In this document: positions 44,401 through 51,289 of the stretch, in pieces
Layout: each line of letters starts with the position of its first letter
How positions within the stretch are numbered: position 1 is the first letter of the stretch
NCBI GenBank assembly: GCA_028712695.1
Contig: JAQTQZ010000005.1
Coordinates: 62,001 to 126,000, forward strand
From: Methylovulum sp.
GTDB lineage: Bacteria; Pseudomonadota; Gammaproteobacteria; Methylococcales; Methylomonadaceae
DNA length: 64,000 nt
Direction of reading: 5' to 3'
Notes under the pieces: generated by a model
What the model saw: only the letters and a program-made list of their open reading frames with translations
What the model was told of the DNA's origin: nothing
Databases searched by the model: none
Made by a program: the position numbers and the translations under genes

Positions 44401-46213
44401 CAAGATGGGATTGGGTCAACAACAATCCGATACCGGCATCATGCAGCATGTAGTCCAAGCGCTCGCTAGGATAGCTTGGGTCTAGCGGCACATAAGCCGC
44501 ACCGGCCTTAAGCACCGCCAGCAGGCCGACAATCAGTTCCAACGAGCGCTCGGCGCTGACGCCGACCCGGCTTTCCGCGCCCATGCCACAGGCGTTAAGT
44601 TTATCGGCGAGCAGGCTTACCCGGCGATCCAGCTCGCCGTAGCTGAGGCTTTGTCCGGCGAAAACCAACGCGGTTTTTTCCGGTGTGGCTTTCGCCTGCG
44701 CTTCAAAAAGCTGGTGGACCAGCGGCAAATCCTTATCTTGTCCCTTGGCTACGGCTGGCCTGTTCCAGTCGAAGAGCACTTGCCGATGTTCCTGCGTGGT
44801 CAGCAGCGGCAATTGCGTTATCGGTAAATGCGGGTCGCAGGCCGCGCCCGCCAGCAAGGTCTGCAAATGTCCCGCCATCCTTGCCAAGGTGGCGGCGTCA
44901 AACAAATCGGTGTTGTATTCGAAGACACCGCGCAACTGGCCGTCCGTTTCTTCGATGAACAGCGTCAAATCAAATTGCGCGGTGTGGATGTCCAAATCTT
45001 CCGGTGTCGCCGTCAAGCCCGGCATCTGCAAAACCGTCGTCGGCACATTTTGCACAGCCAGCATCACTTGGAACAGCGGCGCATGGCCAGCATGGCGTCT
45101 AGGGTTCAGCGTTTCCACCAACTGCCCGAAGGAAAAATCCTGATGGGCCATATCTTGTAGGGACTGCTCGCGGATTTCGGCCAGCAGTCCGGCAAAAGAC
45201 AAGCCACCTGATAAGCGGCAACGCAAAACCAGCGTGTTGACGAAAAAACCGATCAGCCCGGCGGTCTGGAGCTGGTTCCGCCCCGCCACCGGATAGCCCA
45301 CCGTGATGTCGTTGCTGCCGCTGTAACGGTGCAGCACACTAGTGAATGCCGCCGCCATGACCATAAACAACGTGGCGTTATGCTGCTTGCCCAGCACATT
45401 AAGCGCAGTGCTGAGCGGTTGGGCAATCTCAAAACCATACCCGGCACCGCGATAGCCTTGCACCGGCGGCCTGGGATGGTCGGTGGGCAAACCCAACAGC
45501 GGCGGGGTGTCATGCAATTTTTGCAGCCAGTATCCCAGATGTTTTTCGTTGCGTTCCGTTTGCTGCCGTTGCCAAGCGGCATAATCGCCGTATTGTATCG
45601 CCGGTTCCGGTAAGCTTGACGGCAAGCCAGTGCTGAATGCCGCATAAAGCGCCGCCACTTCGTTCATTAACACTCCGACCGACCAGCGGTCGGCGACGAT
45701 ATGGTGCAGCACCAGCACCAGCCGGTATTGCCCATGCTCCAATGTAGCCAACATGCCCCGTAGTGGTGGGGCTGACGACAAGTCAAACGGGGCACGGTTG
45801 AAAGCCGCCGCGCAATCCTGAAAGCAGCTTGACGGGACGCCCGTCAAATCCAGCCGTAACAGGGCTAATCCGTTATCCGGCATCACGCATTGGACAGCCT
45901 GATGGAATTCACCGACAAACCGGCTGCGTAATATTTCATGCCTGCGGATAACTTCGTCCAAACTTTGCTGCAAGGCTTCCCTATTCAACGCGCCGTCAAA
46001 ACGTATTACGCCCGCCATGTTGTATATCGGGTTGCCAGGTTCCAGTTGCGACATGATCCAGAGCCGTTCCTGGGCATAAGACAACGGTGCGGGCATGTCG
46101 GGCGGACGCTTTGTAATTGGCTTGCCCGCCGCGTTGTTTTTGTTGAGCTGCAATATGAGTTTTGCGCGGTTGTTGCGGGAGGTTTCGTTATTTATTAGGG
46201 ATGCTTGCGGCAT
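35120..46213 (-). CDS. Three-module NRPS (C-A-T-E, C-A-T, C-A-T)
   Basis: A 3,697-aa synthetase adding residues 2-4. Module 2: C (HHIVADRWS near residue 171, Arg in place of the usual Gly), A with pocket DSALIAEVWK, T (GGDSI), then a full epimerisation domain (HHLVVDAVSW near 1235, then RTVGWFSSVYP). Residue 2 is therefore predicted D. Module 3: C (DIYPLTPLQQGLVFH, HHLLQDGWS), A with pocket DVWHISLVDK (Ser), T (GGDSI). Module 4: C (HHAILDGWS), A with pocket DFWNIGMVHK (Thr), T (GGHSL). There is no thioesterase. The protein ends in an acidic tail, [10 protein letters not shown], a good partner for the docking domain of the next enzyme. Its stop overlaps the next start (ATGA). A ~156-base gap with one short palindrome separates it from the hydroxylase gene upstream. 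Pocket residues were aligned by eye to GrsA. Confidence 0.95.
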   Translation of the reverse strand: MPQASLINNETSRNNRAKLILQLNKNNAAGKPITKRPPDMPAPLSYAQERLWIMSQLEPGNPIYNMAGVIRFDGALNREALQQSLDEVIRRHEILRSRFVGEFHQAVQCVMPDNGLALLRLDLTGVPSSCFQDCAAAFNRAPFDLSSAPPLRGMLATLEHGQYRLVLVLHHIVADRWSVGVLMNEVAALYAAFSTGLPSSLPEPAIQYGDYAAWQRQQTERNEKHLGYWLQKLHDTPPLLGLPTDHPRPPVQGYRGAGYGFEIAQPLSTALNVLGKQHNATLFMVMAAAFTSVLHRYSGSNDITVGYPVAGRNQLQTAGLIGFFVNTLVLRCRLSGGLSFAGLLAEIREQSLQDMAHQDFSFGQLVETLNPRRHAGHAPLFQVMLAVQNVPTTVLQMPGLTATPEDLDIHTAQFDLTLFIEETDGQLRGVFEYNTDLFDAATLARMAGHLQTLLAGAACDPHLPITQLPLLTTQEHRQVLFDWNRPAVAKGQDKDLPLVHQLFEAQAKATPEKTALVFAGQSLSYGELDRRVSLLADKLNACGMGAESRVGVSAERSLELIVGLLAVLKAGAAYVPLDPSYPSERLDYMLHDAGIGLLLTQSHLASQFRQPDIKMLFLDSPGSTTLSTDAPLGGQQSATARNTAYIIYTSGSTGLPKGVPVSHGNLLQSTLTRTDYYQDPVSCFLLLSSFAFDSSVAGIFWTLIQGGCLCLPQQDELADPVALAQLIERWQVSHLLALPSFYTAILTDSTAPLLRSLKTVIVAGEACSGEVAAGHHRRLPDVNFYNEYGPTEATVWSSVLHSEPTGLPSMLPIGRAIDQVQIYILDRHHQPVPVGVSGELYIGGAGLAGGYLNQPAMTADKFMPNPFSPMPGSRLYKTGDLGCFRANGSIEFLGRIDNQVKIRGYRIEPGEIESRLLQYPGINEAAVVVREDKPGNHRLTAYIVAGQPVPETQVVQSYLRQSLPDYMVPPVFISLDKLPLTPNGKLDRNALPQPEQSHTDGQAPVAPRNAVEQTLMAIWSELLGIGQLSIHDNFFNLGGDSILSIQTVSRAYQAGLTLTPRQLFQHQTIAELATAIIGAGIGTAVVGKIQAEQGRVTGAMPLTPIQHWFFELGLANPQHWNQAVLLQSALRLEPDLLQQAILQLVGHHDALRQTFAIQDGGWQAINQNQLAPSFLRVDLDAVATGQRQDLIETTCKQQQRSLNLTAGPLMSVVLFDSRKAGAQRLFWAIHHLVVDAVSWRILLEDLHTAYRQLADGQAVKLPPKTTSFKQWAAQLSASVQSEAVQKAANYWLGQPNAAPLPVDEPQGNNSEASTASWTVALNEAETAVLLQKVPAVYHTRINDILLAALGQSLADWSGGDTVKIDLESHGREALFDDIDLSRTVGWFSSVYPVLLALPPDREPGGLIKSVKEQLRQVPDNGIAYGLLRYLGDGKTGAALARQPAAQVIFNYLGRLDAALPADSPYQLAAEDSGTSSDDANRRAHEIAVIAKIQHGVLQADFQYSRLRFQDGTIGSLAQAFLHNLQKLIWHCCLPEVGGYTPSDFPLAQISQQELDSLALTPARIEDIYPLTPLQQGLVFHSLYAKEAGVYCILLGCRLEGALDVPVFKQAWQQTIDRHSILRTGFLVKDTDMPLQCVCRNVPLPWSELEWQHLSKEEQSQYWQDFQTTESQAGFDFATPPLMRLTLIRCANDRHYFAWSFHHLLQDGWSMSLLLKDVFDAYQALSAGLEYRPLATKPYRDYIAWLQQQDMQAAETYWRGALAGFTAPTPLFGDKKPAMPGGYGQNTRLVSSTCTTRLQAYAQHQRLTLNTLIQGAWAILLGRYSGEREVVFGVTVSGRPADLDGIEAMTGLFINTLPLRVQVPDAAECAVWLKQLLEQNMTLRQYEYTPLVNINGWSDIPAGRALFDSLLVFENYPADKALRGQMGGLSVSGITIKDQTNYPLTVTVVPDVNLEITLSYDQGYADEQAIIGMLDHFEAILESLANPSAARLADISLLTADEAIQLNAWNATDEAYPQGLWLHQLFEQQAEATPDAVAVQLGPRFLSYAELNMKANQLAHHLQGLGVGPDVLVGVCMERSLDMVVALLGILKAGGAYVPLDPSYPQERLDFMLGDVNPPVVLTQSPLQDKLAGSPARRLCLDTQWPRLAGEPLTNPKAELLPGHLAYCIYTSGSTGQPKGAAVPHQGILNRLQWMQAEYRLDASDRVLQKTPYSFDVSVWEFFWPLMSGATLVMAPPEQHKDSQAIIGLINEHRITTLHFVPSMLQAFLDTPGVAICTSLVRVICSGEALPAGLVRRFHQHSGAQLHNLYGPTEASVDVSYWPCPHDPGATVPIGKPIANITLHILDHALNPVPVGIPGELHIGGIGLARGYLNRAGLSAEKFIPDPFGTPGGRLYKTGDLCRRRADGDIEYLGRLDHQVKIRGFRIELGEIEARLQTHPDLKEAAVLAREEQHGGKSLVAYLVADPADSISAGQLRGYLGASLPDYMVPSAFVFLDALPLSANGKLDRKALPAPDRQAQRETVYAAPGTAVEEVLAAIWADVLGVEQAGIDDNFFALGGDSIRSLQVINLAKGRGIEISLEQLYRHGTIRSLAIQAVALVAPSAPPQVPFGLISEADRALLPDTVEDAYPLSTLQAGMIFHSEYDNAAYHLVDSIDLRSGLDAQALQTAIRQTTARHPALRTAFAMGSYSEPLQLVYRADAILADVTIEDWRDLSAGAQQAQFNAWLEQEKSKPFSISKAPLIRFHVHQFEGDRVRFTVTEHHAILDGWSLVSMLNEIFMGYRASLDGGRETAEPPPANALRDLVVWERTAVQSEAHRQYWRQRLADAAHPTLPSAAGVDKESGDPAKTKQLTTLSPELTHGLQALAKSLAVPLKTVLLAAHLKVLGMLYGERNFTSGLVCSIRPETADADKALGVFLNTLPFPIQLGGGMWRDLILQVFGAEQELLKFRFYPLAQLQQERQGAALFDAMFYYLHYHIAGDLLNSDDVEILGWDDHIQAIFTLGIAFHLDIQSGQLQLLVAGDDKKLSPAQVSGISAYFANVLEDMAANPLHHHDRQCFLPASEQRLLTDGWNDTAIACPQHGSLHGCFEQQAATVPDAVAIVFEGRPLSYAELNARANQLAHELIARGVSQDVPVAVCLDRSLDMMVALLGILKAGGAYVPLDPGYPEERIAYQLQDAGATVLVTQAGLLPLLPELPIACLCIDSDWPKIALQPTSNPGLVSYPLQLAYIIYTSGSTGQPKGVMVSHHEVLRLFAATQTQFQISSQDVWTMFHSYAFDFSVWEIWGALLHGGRLVIVPYWLSRSPEEFYRLLQTERVTVLNQTPSAFLQLMRVEEQLGGEAAENTLRLVIFGGEALEPLSLEPWFDRHGDQCPQLVNMYGITETTVHVTYRPLARQDLDGAAVSPIGRPISDLQAYLLDASLNLCPVNSRGELHVGGAGLARGYLNRPDLTAERFIPNPFGKPGSRLYKSGDVACHRPNGELEYAGRIDHQVKIRGFRIELGEIENRLLQHPEVKECVLLVREDSPGDQRLTAYIVSPSGSLAADGFNAYLKTSLPDYMLPNAYVFLDGMPLTANGKLDRKALPTPDVCAQLKKQYIAPRTATETLLAEIWAEVLAVERVGVDDHFFELGGHSLLATQLVSRMSRAFNIELPLKILFDTGTVEKLAEKINLAVWIRKQADNAAQQHDETDYEEIEL
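38420..41559 (-). other. NRPS module 3 (C-A-T, Ser3)
   Basis: Condensation domain placed after an E domain (D-donor type expected), A pocket DVWHISLVDK, very close to the canonical Ser code, and a GGDSI carrier. Confidence 0.75.
41560..46213 (-). other. NRPS module 2 (C-A-T-E, residue D-X2)
   Basis: Same A-domain pocket as modules 1 and 5. The GGDSI carrier, typical before an epimerisation domain, is followed by a complete E domain (LTPIQHWFFE, HHLVVDAVSW, FNYLGRLD). Confidence 0.75.
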
Positions 46214-46256
46214 GATGATGGTCTCATATTGTTGTCGTACCTATTTCAGGAGGGAA

Positions 46257-46273
46257 GGTACGCGGTGCGTACC
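46257..46273. repeat. Short palindrome, REP-like (copy 1)
   Basis: GGTACGC-GGT-GCGTACC, followed by CTAC. It lies in the gap between the hydroxylase gene and the three-module NRPS gene, ~45 bases upstream of the latter's start. It matches the two copies on the other side of the hydroxylase gene except in the loop. Confidence 0.75.
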
Positions 46274-46369
46274 CTACTAATCTTGGAACGATGTAACCTG
46301 CTGTCTTTTTTAATATTTTCGTGATTCTAGTAAACTAACCGCTTGTTTCAGGTTGATAGAAACAATTGG

Positions 46370-47977
46370 TCATCCGGCATGCAAAAATATGTCGTCCTTG
46401 CCATACAAACGCCTGGCATCAACAAAGCCCTGTTCTTTACAAGCCACCAACACCTTATTGATTTCGGCGATGTAGGCGTCGTTGTCTTCCGGCTCCAAGG
46501 CCATGAAATATTGCAGCCACGGCTCGCGGCCTATCGCGTAGATGTAGACCTGGTTGCTTTGCACGGCCTGCAAAAGGTCTAGCGCCGCCGCCGCATCGCT
46601 GCCTTTCGAGCGGCGCGACTGGCATAGCTTATGGTCGGGGAGTTTCGGCAACAACGGGCCGTAAACCCAAGACAGCGGCGCACCGATACATTCCATGCCC
46701 AAAAAGACCGTGTTGATTGGCCCAAAATCTTGGCACAGGTTTTCGTACATGCGTTTGTCGAGACAATTGGAATCCGCCGCAAACAGGATCTGCTTGTGGC
46801 CAGTGCGGATCAGGTAAGCGCTTTTGGCATGCGGCAAATCGTTGTGTTCGCCAAGGAACGGCGCGGCAATGATTGCGCCGCCGGGAAAGGGGATAGTATC
46901 CAGCGGGTCGACTTCGACGACATGGCTAAAACCCATTTCGCGGGCCAGCAGTTTCAATGAAATATCGCCGTAAAAAATGCCTGAGCTTTTTGGCACCACC
47001 AAGCAACCGATTTTATGCCGCAAACGCAACAGCGTTTCAAAGACATAATGGTCGTGATGGACATGCGTGATCAGCACGTAATCAATATGCTGCGGCAAGT
47101 CTTGGAAGGTATAACGGCTGATGCCGCCCTCACTGGGTTGCACCGAAATAAAGGGGTCGATCAATATTGCCAAGCCGTTGAATTCGACCAAGACGCTGGC
47201 ATGGCCGAGATAACGGATACGCACGCCGGGGCCTTGCCAAGCCTCTGATCTTTTGGACGGCTGTTCGGTCAGCAGCCCCATAAGTTTGTCTTCATCGGCG
47301 GCATCCAACCCCAGCAATTCGCGGATATAGCCCAATGTCTGGGGATGGCTGTCCAGCTTGAAGAGTTCATCTATTTCCGCTTGGGCAAACGGGATGTGCC
47401 ATTCGACCGTGTCCTGTTCCGGCAGACGCGGTGTGCTCATATAATACGGGCGGGCGCGGTCATGGGTTTGGGTGAACAAACGCAGTGATTGCAGGTGTTT
47501 TTTATAATGCGGGCTTTGGTAAAACAGCCCCTCAATGCAGCGGACTATCGGGCGGCTGTTATAGTCGTAGAGCAGTTCGACCCGCCCTTTCAGCGATTCG
47601 GGCAGCTTTTCATAATACGGCTCCAATGACTGTCCAACCGCCTCGTTGTCCAGCAAGTTCTGGAACGCCGTCAAATCCTGCGCCAGCTGCAATTCTTGGC
47701 CGTGTTCGTTTTCCATGCGCGACAGCAGCTGGGTGATTTCGCCAGAGCGGTGCGCCGGAATGTTAACAAACGGGCCGCCCAACAGCTTGGGGTTAGCGCT
47801 GGATTTAACGTGAATATCAGGATTCTGCAGGTACGACGCCAGCGTTTTTTTCTGGTAATTCAGCATGTGCAGGCTATAGGGCACCGGCGAAAACGTGTGT
47901 GGCCACGCGACCCAGTGGTCGACCAAGGCTTCCACGGCGGTTGAATCGGCAAGACGGTATAAGGTTGGGTTATTCAT
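46370..47977 (-). CDS. CmlA-type non-haem di-iron beta-hydroxylase (MBL fold)
   Basis: A 535-aa protein with a C-terminal metallo-beta-lactamase fold. The metal motif THVHHDH starts with His305. The acidic residue replacing the usual third histidine is Glu377 in PFLGEHNDL, and an Asp near 402 lies in AADSN. From memory, CmlA of chloramphenicol biosynthesis (~532 aa) uses His305 and Glu377 in its di-iron site; both the length and the 72-residue spacing match. GMECIGAPLSWVYG is also typical of CmlA relatives. CmlA hydroxylates the beta-carbon of an aminoacyl group held on an NRPS carrier. The gene lies between the starter NRPS and the three-module NRPS, so it most likely hydroxylates one or more of the line's residues, perhaps those loaded by the three matching A domains. 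The start ATG 47977 follows AAGAGAAAAACCA. A hydrolytic role is possible but less likely. Confidence 0.85.
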   Translation of the reverse strand: MNNPTLYRLADSTAVEALVDHWVAWPHTFSPVPYSLHMLNYQKKTLASYLQNPDIHVKSSANPKLLGGPFVNIPAHRSGEITQLLSRMENEHGQELQLAQDLTAFQNLLDNEAVGQSLEPYYEKLPESLKGRVELLYDYNSRPIVRCIEGLFYQSPHYKKHLQSLRLFTQTHDRARPYYMSTPRLPEQDTVEWHIPFAQAEIDELFKLDSHPQTLGYIRELLGLDAADEDKLMGLLTEQPSKRSEAWQGPGVRIRYLGHASVLVEFNGLAILIDPFISVQPSEGGISRYTFQDLPQHIDYVLITHVHHDHYVFETLLRLRHKIGCLVVPKSSGIFYGDISLKLLAREMGFSHVVEVDPLDTIPFPGGAIIAAPFLGEHNDLPHAKSAYLIRTGHKQILFAADSNCLDKRMYENLCQDFGPINTVFLGMECIGAPLSWVYGPLLPKLPDHKLCQSRRSKGSDAAAALDLLQAVQSNQVYIYAIGREPWLQYFMALEPEDNDAYIAEINKVLVACKEQGFVDARRLYGKDDIFLHAG

Positions 47978-48038
47978 TGGTTTTTCTCTTGTTCCCTGTT
48001 AATTTTTACGGGTCGGAATCAATTCATTTCAGCGTGTA

Positions 48039-48056
48039 GGGTACGCATTGCGTACC
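48039..48056. repeat. Short palindrome, REP-like (copy 2)
   Basis: GGGTACGCATTGCGTACC, upstream of the hydroxylase start. With copy 3 it forms an inverted pair: the 19-base unit AGGGTACGCATTGCGTACC (48038-48056) recurs as its exact reverse complement. Flanks (TCAGCGTGT and CGCTGA) extend the similarity. Confidence 0.8.
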
Positions 48057-48094
48057 ACCAATCGAATGTAAACGATACTCGAAGCTTTGGAGAA

Positions 48095-48113
48095 GGTACG
48101 CAATGCGTACCCT
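48095..48113. repeat. Short palindrome, REP-like (copy 3, inverted)
   Basis: GGTACGCAATGCGTACCCT, the exact reverse complement of copy 2 and 38 bases from it. It ends 10 bases past the stop of the starter NRPS gene in the direction of transcription. The pair could form a large stem and modulate read-through into the hydroxylase gene. Confidence 0.8.
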
Positions 48114-48123
48114 GCGCTGAGGA

Positions 48124-51100
48124 TCAGCATTCACTCGCCTGATAGTCGGCAACCCTATCGACAAGTTCGGCAATCGTCGGCGCTTCAAACAGCATTTTCA
48201 CCGGCAATTCCAGCGCGAATAATTCCTGTACCCGCAACATGATTTGGACGCCCGATAGGGAATGCCCGCCGAGCTCGAAAAAATTGTCATGGATGCACAG
48301 CCGGTCAATACCGAGGGCTTCCCTCCAGATACCGGCGATGGCGGCTTCGGCCTCATCCCTGGGCGCGACCGGTTCACGTTGCGCCAAACGCAGGGCTTCC
48401 GGTGCAGGCAAGACGGCCCGGTCCAATTTGCCGTTGGCGTTTAACGGCAAGGCCGCCAAAAACACGAATGCGCCGGGCACCATGTAATCCGGCAGGCTGT
48501 CACTGAGCAGTGTTTTTAATGTTGCCGCCGCCACCGTTTCAGCTTGCTTTGCGACGACGTAAGCAACAAGACGCCGGTTGCCGGGCGAATCTTCCCTAAC
48601 CAACACAACGGCTTCTTTAAGCGCCGGATGTAGCAGCAAGCGCGATTCGATTTCGCCCAATTCAATCCGGTAACCGCGCAATTTGATTTGCGTGTCAATA
48701 CGCCCGCAAAATTCGATAGCGCCGTCGGGGCGATAGCATGCCAAATCGCCGGTTTTATAGAGCCGGCTGCCCGCCTTGCCAAACGGGTTGGGCATGAATT
48801 TCTCCGCCGTCAGGCCAGGCCGGTTGAGATAACCGCGCGTGATGCCTTCGCCGCCGACATGCAGCTCGCCAGTAACGCCGACCGGAACCGGCTGTAGATG
48901 CCGGTCTAAAATATAGCTTTGCATATTGCTGACCGGTCGGCCGATGCTGATTACGGTGCCGGTTTCTTGGGTGCCAACCGCATGGACGGTGCTCCAGACC
49001 GTCGCTTCGGTAGGGCCGTATTCGTTGTAAAGGCGGACATCCGGCAATAACTTGTGATGCTGGGCGGCAACACTTTCGGAACAGGCTTCGCCCGCGACAA
49101 TCACGGTTTTAAGGCTGGCCAGCCGTGGTGCCGGAACATGCTCGAGCAGCGCGGCATACAGCGACGGCAACGCCAAGATATGCGTGACTTGCCGCCGCCC
49201 GATCAGTTCTCCGAGCGCGATGGGGTCTTTCGGCAAGCCGTCTTCAGGCAGGCATAAACAGCCTCCCCGGCTTAAAGTCCAGAAAATGCCAGCGACCGAG
49301 CTGTCGAACGCGAATGACGACAGCAGCAAATAGCAGCCGACCGGCTCTTGATAATACTGGAACCTTGCCCACGTGGAATGCACGACATTGCGGTGGCTGA
49401 CCATCACGCCCTTAGGCTTGCCAGTGGAACCGGACGTATAAATCAGGTAAGCGGTGTTGTTTGCAACTGCCAACGGGCGCAAGTCTTGTGTGCAGCAGTC
49501 CGCATACACTGGGGCGTCATTGTCCACACAGATGATTTCCGCCTGAGCGTGGGCGATGGCTCCGGTTAGGCCGGAACGGGCCAGCAAAAACTTACAACCG
49601 GCATCTTCCAGCACATAGTTTTGCCGATCTAACGGATAAGATGGGTCAACTGGCACATAAGCCGCGCCCGCTTTAAGCACCGCCAGCAAGCTAACCAGCA
49701 ATTCCAATGACCGTTCCATGCACACGGCGATCCGGGTTTCAGGGCCAACACCACGGGCACACAAATAATTCGCCAGCTGGTTTGATTTGGCGTTAAGTCC
49801 GGCATAACTCAACGTTTGCTGCTGGAATACCGCCGCTGTTGAGTCTGGGGTTTTCGCCGCCTGTATTTCAAACCATTGGTGTATGCACAGATCGTATGGG
49901 TAAGCCAAACGCGTCTGGTTCCATGCGGTTAATTGGCGTTCGCGCTCGGAAACCGTCAACAACGGCAGTTCGGACAGGCGCATGTCGGGCTGGGCCAGAA
50001 TCCCCTGCAACAGGCATTGGAAATGCCCTAACATGCGCAAGATGGTTTCGCGCGCGAACAGTTCGGCGCGGTACTGGAACGTGGCTGACAAACCGCCGTC
50101 GGCTTCCGCCATCATCAACGTCAGGTCGAACTGGGCGATGCCTTCTGTTAATGCAAGTGATTCGGCGGTAACGCCCGGCCAGCCGATTGCCATCCCCGGC
50201 GTGCCCAAGGCCAGCGCAGCGGCGTCCGTGACGGCGCTTGCCCCGCCCTGCCAGACAAACATCACTTGATAAAACGGCCATAATCCGCCGCTGCGCTCAG
50301 GCTGCATTTTTTCCACCAGCAATGAGAACGGATAATCTTGATGCGCCAGACCGCCGAGCACGGTTTGCCTGACTTCCGCCAGAAAACCGGTGAATGTCTT
50401 AGCTCCGCTAGGCTTGGAGCGCAACGCGACGGGATTGACGAAATACCCGACCAAATCGGCAAAGTCCTGTTTAGGCCGACCCAGCGTAGGCGTGCCGATG
50501 ATAATATCCTGCTGCCCGCTGTAGCGGTGCAGCAACACGTTAAACAAACCCAACAACACCGTATACAGCGTGGCGTTGTTGCACTCTGCCAAGTTACGGA
50601 GCTTTTGCACGGTTGCAGGGTCGATGCCCAGCGTTTCAGCGCCGCCGCGATAAGATGCCGCTAAAGCGCGCGGCCTGTCCAGCGGCAATTCCAGCTTCGG
50701 CAGTTCGCCTTGCAGATGGCCTCGCCAATATGCCAAATCCTGTCCGGCCTGTTCGCTGTCCAAGTAATTTTTTTGCCAAGCTATGTAATCGTCATAGCTT
50801 GCCGTCAACGGCGGCAAAAGCGCGGGGTGGCCCGCTATTTGCGCCGCATAGCCACATTTCAGCTCGTCCAGCAAAATGGCCAAGGAACGGAAATCGACGG
50901 CGATATGGTGCGCACAAAACACGAGTACATGGTCGTCGGCGGTGCTGTACAGTTGGGCGCGCAGCAACAGGCCGTTTCCCAGATTGAAGGGTTGCCGCAG
51001 TTGGGCGTTGATTTTTTGTGCCCTCTCCTGGTCATCGGCACAATTGACTAGTTCCAGCAAAAATTGCGCGTCCGGCAACAGGCGCTGCACGGGTTCCATC

Positions 51101-51289
51101 GTTTTGTTGACGCCAAACACTGTGCGCAGTTGCCCGTGCCTGTCCAGCAGCCCCTGTAACGCGGCCTGCAAAGCTTGGGTATCAATGGCTGAACGGATGC
51201 GCAACGCAACCGGCATGTTGTAAACAGGGGTTTGTGGGTCTAAGCGGCAGACCGTCCAAATGGCCTGCTGTCCCAGCGATAGGGGTTGT
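48124..51289 (-). other. NRPS module 1 (C-A-T, residue X1)
   Basis: Starter condensation domain, A domain of the [12 protein letters not shown] type and GGHSL carrier. Pocket read as D S A L I A E V W K. Seven of ten positions match the bacitracin His code as I remember it (DSELTAEVCK). Confidence 0.7.

Noticed and set aside
20433..46213. Regularly recurring near-identical sequence blocks as a possible CRISPR or satellite array
   Set aside because: The spacing (~3.2 kb) equals one NRPS module and the blocks encode carrier and condensation cores.
46370..47977. Ordinary metallo-hydrolase or type II thioesterase role for the MBL-fold protein
   Set aside because: Glu377 in place of the third metal histidine, the 535-aa length and the long N-terminal domain fit CmlA-type hydroxylases.
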